The notes: generated from the sequence alone by a model not told the origin. Counted from the first letter of the stretch, positions 8,730-17,073 are shown. The stretch is 64,000 nucleotides of DNA from Mucilaginibacter mali (GCF_013283875.1 NZ_CP054139.1:3410001-3474000), one strand, 5' to 3'. Numbers and translations: made by a program.

Positions 8730-9362
8730 ATGGGTTTATCTATCGGCGCAGTATTAATACGGCAAAGCGATCATACGCTTAATCATGCACAATTGGTTAA
8801 GGATCTGTTCGGCACTGGATATAATGAAATTCCCGAGCGCGACCTGGGCCAGCTACCCGCCACTAAAAGGTTTGATACCCGTAACGATAATTGCCTGTCT
8901 GTTTACATCTTTGAAAATTATATCGCCCTTGTTAACAGCGCCTTCACCGCAAAATTTTACCAACCTGGTTCTGCTACCATACAAAAGGTATATCAATATT
9001 TTAAGCAGGCATCGCAAATATTTGCTTTTGAGCATTACAGCAGCGGCGACACTTACAGCTATGCCATAATTGAGCGGGGCCAACTTATCCGTTGGGTACG
9101 GCAAACCAGCGATCAGTTACATCCGGCCACTTATGGCCAGCCGCTCAACTTCGAACTTAAAATACTCGGCGCAAAAAAGACCCGGATGCGCGATGTTCAC
9201 GGACAACTGCATACTTATTACACCCATCCCGATAATAATAGCCTTTTTCCGGAAGACCAGCTTACCGAAGTATTGTTGCGCGAAGTAATGCACCACGAAA
9301 CCGGCCTGTGGCCCAATGGCTTATACGATGCGGCCGCCAAACGGCTTTACTTTATGAAGTGA
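8730..9362 (+). CDS. Conserved hypothetical protein (about 210 residues)
   Basis: I do not recognise this protein. It is soluble in composition, with only the first 12 residues hydrophobic (MGLSIGAVLIRQ), and that is not a convincing signal peptide. Visible features are a mixed alpha/beta pattern, FRAGMENT-like strands such as CLSVYIFENYIALVNS, and a histidine-acid stretch VMHHETGLWPNG near residue 190. I chose the ATG at 8730. A TTG at 8715 extends the frame by five residues but lacks support. It is followed by a short TC-repeat (9371-9385) and lies between two unrelated genes. Confidence 0.75.
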   Translation: MGLSIGAVLIRQSDHTLNHAQLVKDLFGTGYNEIPERDLGQLPATKRFDTRNDNCLSVYIFENYIALVNSAFTAKFYQPGSATIQKVYQYFKQASQIFAFEHYSSGDTYSYAIIERGQLIRWVRQTSDQLHPATYGQPLNFELKILGAKKTRMRDVHGQLHTYYTHPDNNSLFPEDQLTEVLLREVMHHETGLWPNGLYDAAAKRLYFMK

Positions 9363-9497
9363 TAAGCTTTTTTCTTCTCTCTCTCTCACTAATGTAATAA
9401 GCTTTATTTAAATAAAACTTAACCTGCAGGCTAAAACAAAGCCCGTAGTTTGGGCATTATTAATACCGGTAAGTCAATAATTTGTAATGTTTAAATA

Positions 9498-9521
9498 AAA
9501 TAGATGTTTAAACATCTATTT
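9498..9521. promoter_or_regulatory. Perfect 24-bp palindrome, likely operator of the YceI gene
   Basis: The left half AAATAGATGTTT is followed directly by its exact reverse complement. It ends five bases before the -7 box at 9527, so it covers the place where the -33 element should be. A MarR-type or similar homodimeric repressor could bind here. No regulator gene is adjacent. Confidence 0.6.
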
Positions 9522-9526
9522 ATATC

Positions 9527-9534
9527 TATCTTTG
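9527..9534 (+). promoter_or_regulatory. -7 promoter box of the second YceI gene
   Basis: TATCTTTG, a full match to TAnnTTTG, 33 bases upstream of the ATG at 9568 and immediately downstream of the 24-bp palindrome. Confidence 0.6.
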
Positions 9535-9567
9535 ATCAACATTTAAAAAAAAGCAATCATTAATACC

Positions 9568-10101
9568 ATGGCAACATTAACAAAATGGGTTTTAGACCCA
9601 ATGCACTCAGAAGTACAATTTAAAGTAAAACACTTAGTTATATCAACCGTAACCGGTTCGTTCAAAACCTTTGAAGGCGAGTTTGAAACCGAAAACGAAG
9701 ATTTCACCGGCGCCAACATCAGCTTCTCGCTTGATGTGGACAGCGTTGATACCAACCAGGAGCAACGTGATGGACATATAAAAGGCGCTGAGTTTTTCGA
9801 CGCTGAAAAATATCCGAAGATCACCTTCAAATCAACATCGTTCACTAAAGATGGCGATGACTATAAATTAGTTGGCGACCTGACCATTAAGGACGTAACC
9901 AAATCTGTAAAGCTTAACGTTGAACACGGCGGCACTGCAGGCGACTTTTACGGCAATACCAAAGCTGGTTTCGAGATCACCGGTAAAATCAACCGTAAAG
10001 ATTTCGGCCTGACCTGGGATGGCGTTACGGAAGCAGGTTCGATCGTAGTTGGCGAAGAAATTAAGCTGATCATTAACGTGCAATTTGCTAAACAAGCGTA
10101 A
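9568..10101 (+). CDS. YceI-family protein, cytoplasmic form
   Basis: A 177-residue YceI protein that starts directly with the fold (MATLTKWVLDPMHSEVQFKV) and has no signal peptide, unlike the relative at 4843. The signature parts are HLVISTVTGSFKTFEGEFET, FFDAEKYPKITFKSTSF, GDLTIKDVTKSVKLNVE, and the C-terminal INRKDFGLTWDG, which is typical of YceI. It would bind a hydrophobic ligand inside its barrel. Related genes in this phylum are often controlled by MarR regulators, which fits the 24-bp palindrome over the promoter. It ends with its own terminator and looks like a single regulated gene. Confidence 0.93.
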   Translation: MATLTKWVLDPMHSEVQFKVKHLVISTVTGSFKTFEGEFETENEDFTGANISFSLDVDSVDTNQEQRDGHIKGAEFFDAEKYPKITFKSTSFTKDGDDYKLVGDLTIKDVTKSVKLNVEHGGTAGDFYGNTKAGFEITGKINRKDFGLTWDGVTEAGSIVVGEEIKLIINVQFAKQA

Positions 10102-10117
10102 GCATTGCTTAAAATTT

Positions 10118-10207
10118 AACCACAAAGTTCACAGAGTTTTATTGGGGTAAAAAGCATCTTTGTGAACTTTGTGATTTTTCCCTTTGTGAACTTTGTGGTT
10201 AAATTGC
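10118..10207. repeat. Dispersed repeat, family C copy 1 (ACCACAAAG type)
   Basis: Starts TTAACCACAAAGTTCACAGAG and ends in the inverse CTTTGTGAACTTTGTGGTTAA, so it can fold as a long hairpin. Other copies are at 15389, 29059, 30851, 34428, 55656 and 63927. Confidence 0.8.
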
Positions 10208-10229
10208 CGCATAGATTTAAACTTATTTT

Positions 10230-10266
10230 AAAGGTCATCCGTTTAAAGGGTGACCTTTCTTTTTTT
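10230..10266 (+). terminator. Terminator after the YceI gene
   Basis: Arms AAAGGTCATCC and GGGTGACCTTT around a GTTTAAA loop (one mismatch), followed by CTTTTTTT. Confidence 0.8.
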
Positions 10267-10298
10267 AAACCTTTTATTGGTTTATTTGCTAAATAATT

Positions 10299-10919
10299 AT
10301 GCTGCTAAAGATCTACCCCGAAAACCCGAACGAAAAAGCCATACAACAGGTAGTGGATGTGCTGCGCCGGGGCGGGCTGATCATCTACCCTACCGATACC
10401 GTTTACGGCCTGGGTTGCGATATTACCAATCACCGGGCTATCGAGGCCATAGCTAAGCTGAGACGGGTTAAACCTGAAAAGGCTAATTTCTCGTTCATCT
10501 GTTATGACCTGAGCCATATATCCGATTACATTAAGCCAATAGATAATCATACCTATAGGGTACTCAAAAAAGCCCTGCCGGGGCCATTTACCTTTATCTT
10601 CAACGCCAGTGGCAATGTACCCAAGCTGTTAAGCAGCAATAAAAAAACGGTGGGTATCCGTGTGCCCGATAACAGCATTGCCCGCTGTATTGTTAAGGAA
10701 CTGGGCAACCCTATCCTGTCAACATCCATTAAGGATGATGACGACATCATCGAATACTCAACCGACCCGGAACTGATCTATGAGAAATACCAGGACCTGG
10801 TAGATATTGTGATTGATGGTGGATACGGCGGCAACGTGGCCTCAACAGTGGTTGATTGTACCAGTGGTGATTTTGAGGTGATACGCGAGGGTAAGGGCGA
10901 TTTGGAGGCGTTTTTGTAA
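10299..10919 (+). CDS. Sua5/YciO/YrdC-family protein
   Basis: A 206-residue single-domain protein of the Sua5/YrdC family. The well-characterised members make threonylcarbamoyl-AMP from threonine, bicarbonate and ATP for the t6A modification of tRNA. The key stretch RRGGLIIYPTDTVYGLGCDI is at residues 22-41, followed by KLRRVKPEKANFSFICYDLS and PGPFTFIF. VGIRVPDNSIA and NPILSTS complete the binding cleft. The typical KxR..K..P pattern is altered (RRVKPEKANFS), as in the YciO subgroup, whose activity is weaker or unproven. So the molecular role is likely but not certain. It is a single gene after a terminator. Confidence 0.9.
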   Translation: MLLKIYPENPNEKAIQQVVDVLRRGGLIIYPTDTVYGLGCDITNHRAIEAIAKLRRVKPEKANFSFICYDLSHISDYIKPIDNHTYRVLKKALPGPFTFIFNASGNVPKLLSSNKKTVGIRVPDNSIARCIVKELGNPILSTSIKDDDDIIEYSTDPELIYEKYQDLVDIVIDGGYGGNVASTVVDCTSGDFEVIREGKGDLEAFL

Positions 10920-10937
10920 TTACCTCCCGTCCATGTT

Positions 10938-11179
10938 GAGCGATATAATCCCGGCGGCCTTTAATGGTTTTCATGACATACCGCCGATGAAAGCCCCCTC
11001 TAAATCTCCCCCAAAGGGGGAGACTTTGGAACCCTCTCCTCTGGAGAGGGCAGGGTGAGGCTTCAGCGGAAAAACATACATGTCATGTTGAGCGATAGCG
11101 AAACATCCCCGGCACGCCAAACGACCATGCATTATGTGCTCTGCTCATCGGGGATCCTTCGCTATCGCTCTGGATGACG
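10938..11179 (+). repeat. Long inverted repeat, left copy (flanks prmA-tpiA)
   Basis: A composite of a CTCCCCCAAAGGGGGAG palindrome, a GGAGAGGGCAGGGTGAGGCTT block and a GAGCGATAGCGAA...TTCGCTATCGCTC palindrome. Positions 10938-11110 are nearly identical to the reverse complement of 13606-13775. The remaining part is similar, with more differences. Confidence 0.85.
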
Positions 11180-11193
11180 GATTGGGGAAAGCA

Positions 11194-12030
11194 CTACTTC
11201 ACAAACTTAGCCGCCACCCAATCCTTCATCTTCAGGTGGCTTACATAAGTTAAGCCATGCTTACCAGCCGCTTCGGTGATCATGGGCAGATCAACCGCCT
11301 CATAAAAACCGCTGAAATATATCTCGCCGCCATTGCATAAAACTTCGCTGTAGCGCGGGATCTGGTCTAACAGGATATTACGGTTGATGTTAGCCAGGAT
11401 GACATCAAACTCCTCATCGGGGATTATTTCCTTCGATCCGCACAGTGGGGTGATATTATAGATGCCGTTTAACTCGCTGTTCTCTATAGTGCTTTCGTAG
11501 CAAATCACATCATAATCAATAGCGGTAACGGTTTCAGCACTTAATTTTGAAGCCAGGATGGCAAGGATGCCGGTGCCGCAACCCATATCAAGCACATTCT
11601 TATCCTCAAACTCCACATTCAGCATGTGCTGCATCATCATGGTGGTAGTTTCATGGTGCCCGGTGCCGAAGGCCATTTTGGGGTCGATCACGATCTCGTA
11701 TGGAAACTCGGGCCGTGGTTCATGAAAGGTAGCCCGCACGTAGATCTGGTCATCTATCTGCATCGGCTCGAAATTGCTTTCCCAAACCTCGTTCCAGTTC
11801 TTCTGCTCTACCAAATGAATATCGTAGCTAAAGTTGAACATCTCTTTATAAGGTGCCAGCACCTCTCCTACGCGCTCGTCATCAAACACATCAACGGGGA
11901 TGTAGGCTTTAAACCCATCAGCCACTTCTTCAAAGGTATCGAAGCCAATTTCACCGAGAGCGTCGATCAGCAGATCTTGCTGATAATCTTCGGCATCAGT
12001 TAGTTTAAAGTATAATTCGTAGTAGTTCAT
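11194..12030 (-). CDS. prmA: Ribosomal protein L11 methyltransferase
   Basis: A 278-residue SAM-dependent methyltransferase that modifies ribosomal protein L11. The N-terminal substrate-recognition part begins MNYYELYFKLTDAEDYQQD. The SAM-binding core has FGTGHHETTTMM, then NVLDMGCGTGILAILASKL (motif I) and DVILANINRNIL, the NPPF-equivalent catalytic stretch. I start it at the ATG at 12030; an upstream ATG at 12069 would add 13 residues that are unlike the family. It is the last gene of a minus-strand run behind tpiA and a small membrane protein, and is bounded by long inverted repeats. Confidence 0.93.
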   Translation of the reverse strand: MNYYELYFKLTDAEDYQQDLLIDALGEIGFDTFEEVADGFKAYIPVDVFDDERVGEVLAPYKEMFNFSYDIHLVEQKNWNEVWESNFEPMQIDDQIYVRATFHEPRPEFPYEIVIDPKMAFGTGHHETTTMMMQHMLNVEFEDKNVLDMGCGTGILAILASKLSAETVTAIDYDVICYESTIENSELNGIYNITPLCGSKEIIPDEEFDVILANINRNILLDQIPRYSEVLCNGGEIYFSGFYEAVDLPMITEAAGKHGLTYVSHLKMKDWVAAKFVK

Positions 12031-12084
12031 GGATAAATTTGCGATGTTAGATATGAGACCTGAGATCATTTTGGGCTAAAGCCC

Positions 12085-12198
12085 CTGCTTCTATTTTATT
12101 AACCGTTGGCTAAAGCCAACGGCAATGATTAAGGCTTTTCTATTTTCATTGCCGTCCCATTTATGGGACAGACAGCCGCCAATTCAAATGGCTTTAGC
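12085..12198. repeat. Intergenic palindromes (GGCTAAAGCC type)
   Basis: This stretch holds the hairpin CCGTTGGC-TAAA-GCCAACGG (12103-12122), GTCCCATAAATGGGAC (12157-12172) and further partial copies of GGCTAAAGCC/GGCTTTAGCC. It separates prmA from the membrane-protein gene and could act as a terminator or an attenuator between them. Confidence 0.6.
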
Positions 12199-12201
12199 CA
12201 A

Positions 12202-12672
12202 TTATGCAGTTTCGCTTTCCTGCTTTACAGCAATTTTCTTAGTAACCGACCTGATATCGAACAGGAACATCACCAAAAAGTTGATGGCCCAGTAAAATAA
12301 TTGTACACCGGTCATAAACAGGGTAATATGGATCAGATGTTCGGTACCTACAGCCCTGTCCCATATCATGTACGCAATGCCGAATGCCAAAACCACGCAT
12401 ACAACCGCCATACTGATAAAAATGCTGATAGCAGCCTTGCCCCTGCACAATATCTTATCCCACAAGGGTAAAATAATAAGGTACTGCGTAAGCACCGCGA
12501 TAACAAACTGAAAGGGCGCGAAGATCTTATAATAGGCGATCAATCCCGCTGCCGAGCCATCGCCGATATCGGCCAGCCCTTCAAAGCTATGGTGCAGCGG
12601 GTTATATTTTATAATAGCCGCGAACACCAAAAAAGCGATCAATGGGGGCAATATGACTTTTAGGAAGCGCAT
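12202..12672 (-). CDS. Small integral membrane protein, four predicted helices
   Basis: A 156-residue membrane protein with about four hydrophobic helices: VILPPLIAFLVFAAII, FQFVIAVLTQYLIILPLW, IFISMAVVCVVLAFGIAYMI and LFYWAINFLVMFLFDI. I cannot assign a function. A glycine-acid loop (FEGLADIGDGSAAG) lies between helices 1 and 2. I start it at the ATG at 12672, since the upstream extension is made from a low-complexity GATTAAG repeat. It sits between tpiA and prmA, in the same direction, with repeats on its 3' side. Confidence 0.8.
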   Translation of the reverse strand: MRFLKVILPPLIAFLVFAAIIKYNPLHHSFEGLADIGDGSAAGLIAYYKIFAPFQFVIAVLTQYLIILPLWDKILCRGKAAISIFISMAVVCVVLAFGIAYMIWDRAVGTEHLIHITLFMTGVQLFYWAINFLVMFLFDIRSVTKKIAVKQESETA

Positions 12673-12755
12673 GTGCAGTTGATTAAGTTGGATTAGGTTG
12701 ATTAAGTTTTTAAAACTATTCACTTAATCAACCCAGTCAACTACTCACTGAAAAA

Positions 12756-13520
12756 TCAATTAAACACCTTAACAATATCCACAAAATCGCGCGATTTAAG
12801 CGACGCGCCGCCGATCAAACCGCCATCAATATCAGGCTGAGCAAACAACTCGGCCGCGTTTTTTGGATTGCAGCTGCCACCGTACAAAATGGTCATATTA
12901 TCGGCCACCTGCTGGTTGTATTTAGCGGCAATTTCTTTACGGATAAAAGCATGGATCTCCTGCGCCTGTGCCGATGTTGCGGTTACGCCGGTCCCAATGG
13001 CCCAAACAGGTTCGTAAGCGATAACCAGCTGGCTAAAATGCGCTTCATCCAGGTGGAAGATGCCTTCTTCAAGTTGCGATTTGATCACGTCGAAATGTTT
13101 TTCGGTATTGCGCTCGTCCAACGTTTCGCCGATACAGAAGATCGGTTTCAGGCCGTTAGCCAATACGGTATCCGTCTTTTTTGCCAGCAGGGCATTATCC
13201 TCGCCAAAATACTGGCGGCGTTCCGAGTGGCCCAGGATCACGTAAGCCGCGCCTACCGAGTTGATCATCTTAGCCGAGATCTCGCCGGTATATGCGCCGC
13301 TTTCGGCCTGGTGCGCATTCTGTGCACCGATAGCTACTTTATGATAGCCCTTAGCCATTTGCACCAGGCTGTGCAGGTGTATAAACGGACTGCAAACTAC
13401 GGCCTGTTGCTGGCCGGTCACCTCGTCCTTTACCATATTTACCACTTCAGAGAACAGGGACAAACCTTCGTTATAATCCATGTTCATTTTCCAGTTGCCG
13501 GCTACAATTTTTTTTCTCAT
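12756..13520 (-). CDS. tpiA: Triosephosphate isomerase
   Basis: At 254 residues this is normal length for TPI. It interconverts dihydroxyacetone phosphate and glyceraldehyde-3-phosphate in glycolysis. The N-terminus is MRKKIVAGNWKMNMDYNEG with the substrate lysine and asparagine. GHSERRQYFGE holds the catalytic histidine, VIAYEPVWAIGTGVTATSAQ the catalytic glutamate and loop 6, and LYGGSCNPKNA the phosphate-binding end. The true start is the ATG at 13520. The frame stays open for 47 more codons, but those are translated repeat. Only about 30 bases separate the start from the inverted repeat, so its promoter must lie within or beyond the repeat. Confidence 0.97.
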   Translation of the reverse strand: MRKKIVAGNWKMNMDYNEGLSLFSEVVNMVKDEVTGQQQAVVCSPFIHLHSLVQMAKGYHKVAIGAQNAHQAESGAYTGEISAKMINSVGAAYVILGHSERRQYFGEDNALLAKKTDTVLANGLKPIFCIGETLDERNTEKHFDVIKSQLEEGIFHLDEAHFSQLVIAYEPVWAIGTGVTATSAQAQEIHAFIRKEIAAKYNQQVADNMTILYGGSCNPKNAAELFAQPDIDGGLIGGASLKSRDFVDIVKVFN

Positions 13521-13550
13521 TGTTTTATGTTGATGTATCTTATCTATTTC

Positions 13551-13775
13551 GTCATGCTGAGCGATAGCGAAGCATCCCAAACTATGCATTTCCACTTTGC
13601 TCACCGGGGATCCTTCGCTATCGCTCAGGATGACATGTTTGTTTTTCCGCTGAAGCCTCACCCTGCCCTCTCCAGAGGAGAGGGTTCCAAAGTCTCCCCC
13701 TTTGGGGGAGATTTAGAGGGGGCTTTCATCGGCATGTCATTTAACCATTAAGAGGCCGCCGGGATTATATCGCTC
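13551..13775 (-). repeat. Long inverted repeat, right copy (flanks prmA-tpiA)
   Basis: The reverse-complement partner of 10938-11179. The order of blocks is mirrored: GAGCGATAGCGAAGC palindrome, AAGCCTCACCCTGCCCTCTCC block, CTCCCCCTTTGGGGGAG palindrome, then CCGGGATTATATCGCTC. Confidence 0.85.
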
Positions 13776-13791
13776 AGGATGACGTTCGTTA

Positions 13792-14970
13792 TTAGTCTCT
13801 AAATTGCTTCGTTAACTCAAACACCTCTTTCAATATCGACTGCTCATGCTCGTCAAACGCGCGGTGCTCGCGGCGGGCGAAAACCTTGGCGGTGGTTTCC
13901 ATCGCTTTAGTTATGCGGTATTCCTCCAGACCGTCAGACCCGCCCCAGGTAAAATCGGGCACGTAGTTTGGCGGGAAACCGCCACCGAATACGTTGGCAG
14001 CTACACCAACTACCGTGCCGGTATTAAACATGGTATTGATGCCGCTCTTGGCATGGTCGGCCATTATTAAACCACAAAACTGCAGGCCGGTTTTACGGTA
14101 ATGCTGCGTGGCGTAATCGTATAGCTTCACTTCAGCGTAATTGTTCTTCAGGTTGCTGTTATTGGTATCGGCGCCAAGGTTACACCATTCGCCCAATACC
14201 GAATTGCCCAGGTAACCCTCGTGTCCCTTGTTGCTATAACCCCAAACCACGGCGTTATTGATCTCGCCGCCCACACGGCAGTATGGGCCAATAGTGGTAG
14301 CGCCGTAGATCTTGGTGCCCATTTTAACCTGCGAGTTTTCGTTAATGGCGAATGCCCCGCGAATGTTGGTGCCCTCCCAGATCTCGGTTTTGGCGGCAAG
14401 ATAGATCGGCCCATTGATGGTACTAAACGTACAGCATTCGGCCTGCGCACCCTCCTCGGCAAAAAACTGATCGCCGATGATGGTATTGGTGCTACTCATC
14501 GCAGCGCTTTCGCGGCCTTTGGTCAACAGTTGAAAATCCTTGCGGAGCTCGATATCGTTGTAACGGAAAATATATTCAGGGTAACGAATGATGACCGGCA
14601 GGTTATCCACCGAAGCAGCCAGGTATTTGGTTGCCGGGTTGAATTTGGCAGCATCTGTTGCATCCAGACGTACCGCTATCAGTTGATCCTGGTAGTTGAG
14701 GGCCTGCCCTATCTGCAACTTATCCACTGCTTCCAACAGGCTATCATCAGGACAAACGGCACCGTTAATAAACAGGTTATCGGCGGTGATATTTATCGGG
14801 AATTTACCCTGCAGGTAAGCACGGGTATGCCACGAATATCCCTGCCCCAGGTGTTTGGCCCATTTTTCGGCAATGGTGATGATACCGATACGCAGGTTAC
14901 CTGCCGGGCGGGTATAAACCAGGGGCAGCAGGTTTTGATAGTTCTCGTCGTCGAATAGGATGATGGCCAT
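13792..14970 (-). CDS. GlmU-like putative sugar nucleotidyltransferase
   Basis: A 392-residue two-domain protein. The N-terminal half (MAIILFDDENYQNLLPLVYTRPAGNLR) is a degenerate nucleotidyltransferase-like domain typical of Bacteroidota GlmU-like proteins. The C-terminal half is a left-handed beta helix built from hexapeptide repeats (IYLAAKTEIWEGTNIRGAFA, GTKIYGATTIGPYCRVGG). The GxGxRxGT pyrophosphorylase motif of true GlmU is not visible, so the UDP-GlcNAc role is not proved. I start it at the ATG at 14970; the 40 residues upstream belong to the rpmE2 region. It lies just behind rpmE2 and its terminator. Confidence 0.88.
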   Translation of the reverse strand: MAIILFDDENYQNLLPLVYTRPAGNLRIGIITIAEKWAKHLGQGYSWHTRAYLQGKFPINITADNLFINGAVCPDDSLLEAVDKLQIGQALNYQDQLIAVRLDATDAAKFNPATKYLAASVDNLPVIIRYPEYIFRYNDIELRKDFQLLTKGRESAAMSSTNTIIGDQFFAEEGAQAECCTFSTINGPIYLAAKTEIWEGTNIRGAFAINENSQVKMGTKIYGATTIGPYCRVGGEINNAVVWGYSNKGHEGYLGNSVLGEWCNLGADTNNSNLKNNYAEVKLYDYATQHYRKTGLQFCGLIMADHAKSGINTMFNTGTVVGVAANVFGGGFPPNYVPDFTWGGSDGLEEYRITKAMETTAKVFARREHRAFDEHEQSILKEVFELTKQFRD

Positions 14971-14980
14971 GGGGCAAAAA

Positions 14981-15012
14981 TAAAAAAGTCTCCCGATGTA
15001 TCGGGAGACTTT
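14981..15012 (-). terminator. Terminator of rpmE2
   Basis: A perfect 12-bp stem (14985-14996 with 15001-15012) and a four-base loop. On the minus strand it is followed by six T within the short gap to the GlmU-like gene. Confidence 0.85.
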
Positions 15013-15037
15013 CCAAATATTTATAAAGGTATTTACC

Positions 15038-15286
15038 TTATTTTTTGTTGTAACGGGTACGGAATTTATCGATACGGCCTGCAGTATCAACCAGCTTCAT
15101 TTTACCGGTGTAGAAAGGGTGCGAGGTGTGCGAAATTTCCAGTTTAACCAACGGATACTCGTTACCATCTTCCCATTTCACGGTTTCGCGGGTATCAATG
15201 CATGATTTTGTTAAAAAAGAATACTCGTTAGACATATCTTTAAAAACAACTAATCTATAATTTTTTGGATGCAGGTCTTTTTTCAT
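15038..15286 (-). CDS. rpmE2: 50S ribosomal protein L31, type B
   Basis: An 82-residue L31 of the zinc-independent (type B, or C-minus) class. It starts [20 protein letters not shown] and carries [21 protein letters not shown] at the end. The CxxC pair of zinc-binding L31 is missing, which defines the type. L31 bridges the ribosomal subunits. The gene has a very good promoter upstream on the minus strand and an AAGGAAT sequence before the start codon, followed by its own terminator, as expected for a strongly expressed ribosomal gene. Confidence 0.97.
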   Translation of the reverse strand: MKKDLHPKNYRLVVFKDMSNEYSFLTKSCIDTRETVKWEDGNEYPLVKLEISHTSHPFYTGKMKLVDTAGRIDKFRTRYNKK

Positions 15287-15311
15287 TTCTTCAATTCCTT
15301 ATAAAGAGGTG

Positions 15312-15342
15312 CAAAGATAGTACCTTTTTTATTATCTATCAA
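15312..15342 (-). promoter_or_regulatory. Promoter of rpmE2
   Basis: On the minus strand TTG (15342-15340) and TATCTTTG (15319-15312) are separated by 20 bases, fitting the Bacteroidota -33/-7 pattern. The start codon is 26 bases after the -7 box. Confidence 0.65.
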
Positions 15343-15388
15343 TAGGATGTGAAAAAATTATCAACATTTTTGTGTAGGGTTGGTGACT

Positions 15389-15553
15389 ATTTAACCACAA
15401 AGAACGCAAAGGAATAAAATTTCGGCAAACACAAAGATCACAAAGGAGCAATTATTAAATATAAGATAGTTAGCAAGCATTCATTTATTCCACCAATAAA
15501 GCTTGGTGTACTTTGTGATTTCTCCCTTTGCGACCTTTGTGGTTAAATTGCCA
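15389..15553. repeat. Dispersed repeat, family C copy 2
   Basis: Starts TTAACCACAAAGAACGCAAAG and ends GACCTTTGTGGTTAAATTGCC, with an AT-rich centre of about 70 bases. It lies between rpmE2 and the AlkB gene. Confidence 0.75.
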
Positions 15554-16144
15554 CTAAACACCCACCATCGTCCTAAACGTTAAATTAACCCTCGGGCTTA
15601 GCACTTTTTTGCTTTTTGGCAGGGCATGCAGCCAGTGGGTTTGTGTAGCGCCCCGCATTACCAGCAGGCTGCCGCTCTCCAGCATCAGCGAGCGGGTTTC
15701 CGTTTTGTTGGCGCGGTGCTTCAGGCTAAACTTGCGTTCGGCGCCGAAGCTGAGCGAGGCGATGGCGCTGTCCTTACCCAGCATCTTTTCATCGTCGCTA
15801 TGCCAGGCCATGCCCTCATCGCCATTGTGGTAAAGGTTAAGCAGGCATGAGTTATACTGCTCGCCGGTGAGTTGTTCGGTAAGTGTTTTTAACTGCAGCA
15901 GTTCGGGCGTCCACAGCAGGGCGGTACGGGTAAAGCCCGAATAGGCGTAATCGTAATTCCTGTCGCCGTACCAGGCTACCTTGCGTTTGGTAATGATATG
16001 CCGCCCGAAGATAATGGCCTCGTCGTTGCGCCACTTGATGGTATCCAGTAAAACTTGCAGGTAGCGGCCGGCTTCGGCGGTATCCATTACCTGGCCGTAG
16101 TATTTAACAATGCCATCGTAAGGCAGTATATTTTGTAGTTGCAT
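15554..16144 (-). CDS. alkB: AlkB-family alpha-ketoglutarate-dependent dioxygenase
   Basis: A 196-residue Fe(II)/2-oxoglutarate enzyme that removes alkyl groups oxidatively from damaged bases. Iron ligands are in MAWHSDDEKMLG (HxD, near residue 115) and THWLHALPKSKK (third histidine). SPRVNLTFR at the end carries the arginines that hold 2-oxoglutarate. NYDYAYSGFTRTALLWTPEL and YNSCLLNLYHNGDEG match the nucleotide-lid region of the ALKBH2/3-like bacterial group. The gene is next to exonuclease III in divergent orientation, so two DNA repair genes sit together. The start at 16144 is well placed. Confidence 0.92.
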   Translation of the reverse strand: MQLQNILPYDGIVKYYGQVMDTAEAGRYLQVLLDTIKWRNDEAIIFGRHIITKRKVAWYGDRNYDYAYSGFTRTALLWTPELLQLKTLTEQLTGEQYNSCLLNLYHNGDEGMAWHSDDEKMLGKDSAIASLSFGAERKFSLKHRANKTETRSLMLESGSLLVMRGATQTHWLHALPKSKKVLSPRVNLTFRTMVGV

Positions 16145-16192
16145 GTGGCAAAGGTACTGCGGACTGGGCGATCAGGACAACCCGTTTCTTGC

Positions 16193-16222
16193 TATTGTGC
16201 TGCGCTATCATTGGGTAATTCG
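16193..16222. repeat. Short dispersed repeat, family E fragment
   Basis: TGCTGCGCTATCATTGGGTAATTCGCTG, related to 17074-17112 and to the reverse complement of 22163-22201. It lies between the divergent alkB and exonuclease III genes. Confidence 0.5.
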
Positions 16223-16281
16223 CTGTGGTTACCGTTATTATCAAACCTTCGGCCGGTAAAATTTGTTAACGGGTAAAGTAA

Positions 16282-17052
16282 ATGAAAATAGCAACCTACA
16301 ATATCAACGGTATTAACGGCCGTTTGCCTAACCTGCTACAATGGTTACGCGAGGCTGAACCGGATGTGGTATGCCTGCAGGAACTCAAATGCCAGGATCA
16401 TCAGTTCCCTCACCAGGCGCTAAAGGATGCCGGCTATAACGCTATATGGCAGGGGCAAAAAAGCTGGAACGGCGTGGCCATACTGGCCAAACAGGAAATA
16501 AAAGAACTACGGCGCGACCTGCCCGGCGGCGGCGATGAATTTACCCACAGCCGTTATATCGAAGCTTTTATTGATGGTTTGGTGATCGGCTGTATCTATC
16601 TGCCCAATGGTAACCCCTACCCCGGACCAAAATTTGACTACAAGTTGCGCTGGTTTAAACGGCTGGCCGATCATGCCCAAAACCTGATCGGGCGTGAATT
16701 GCCGGTTTTACTTATTGGCGATTATAATGTGATGCCTACTGAAATGGATACTTACAAGCCCGAAAAATATGTGGACAATGCCCTGTTCCGTATAGAAAGC
16801 CGTGAGGCCTACCGCGACCTTGTTGCGCAGGGCTGGACCGACGCCATCCGCCACCTGTATCCTAACGAACGGATCTATACCTTTTGGGATTATTTCAGAA
16901 ATGCCTACGCACGTAACGCGGGTTTACGGATAGACCATTTCCTGCTAAACCCAGCCATCGCGGTCAAGCTTAAAGCAGCCGGCGTTGATAAGCACGTGCG
17001 CGGCTGGGAACACACCAGCGATCACGCACCGGTTTGGGTAAAATTGGGTTAA
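16282..17052 (+). CDS. xth: Exodeoxyribonuclease III
   Basis: A 256-residue Mg-dependent AP endonuclease and 3'-to-5' exonuclease of base excision repair. The N-terminal MKIATYNINGINGRL holds the metal-binding asparagine, and VVCLQELKCQDHQFP the catalytic glutamate. IGCIYLPNGNPYPGPKFDYK carries the tyrosine region, LLIGDYNVMPTEMD the D-x-N pair, and LRIDHFLLN and HTSDHAPVWVKL the final catalytic D-H pair. It has the size and motifs of the Bacteroidota Xth and no fused domain. It is divergent from alkB. Confidence 0.96.
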   Translation: MKIATYNINGINGRLPNLLQWLREAEPDVVCLQELKCQDHQFPHQALKDAGYNAIWQGQKSWNGVAILAKQEIKELRRDLPGGGDEFTHSRYIEAFIDGLVIGCIYLPNGNPYPGPKFDYKLRWFKRLADHAQNLIGRELPVLLIGDYNVMPTEMDTYKPEKYVDNALFRIESREAYRDLVAQGWTDAIRHLYPNERIYTFWDYFRNAYARNAGLRIDHFLLNPAIAVKLKAAGVDKHVRGWEHTSDHAPVWVKLG

Positions 17053-17073
17053 TGCCGCTATCATTTACTTCGT

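Noticed and set aside
13521..13661. N-terminal extension of the tpiA frame (47 codons)
   Set aside because: The codons translate a dispersed repeat (VILSDSEGSPVSK and FAIAQHDE), and the family N-terminus MRKKIVAGNWKMN starts at 13520.
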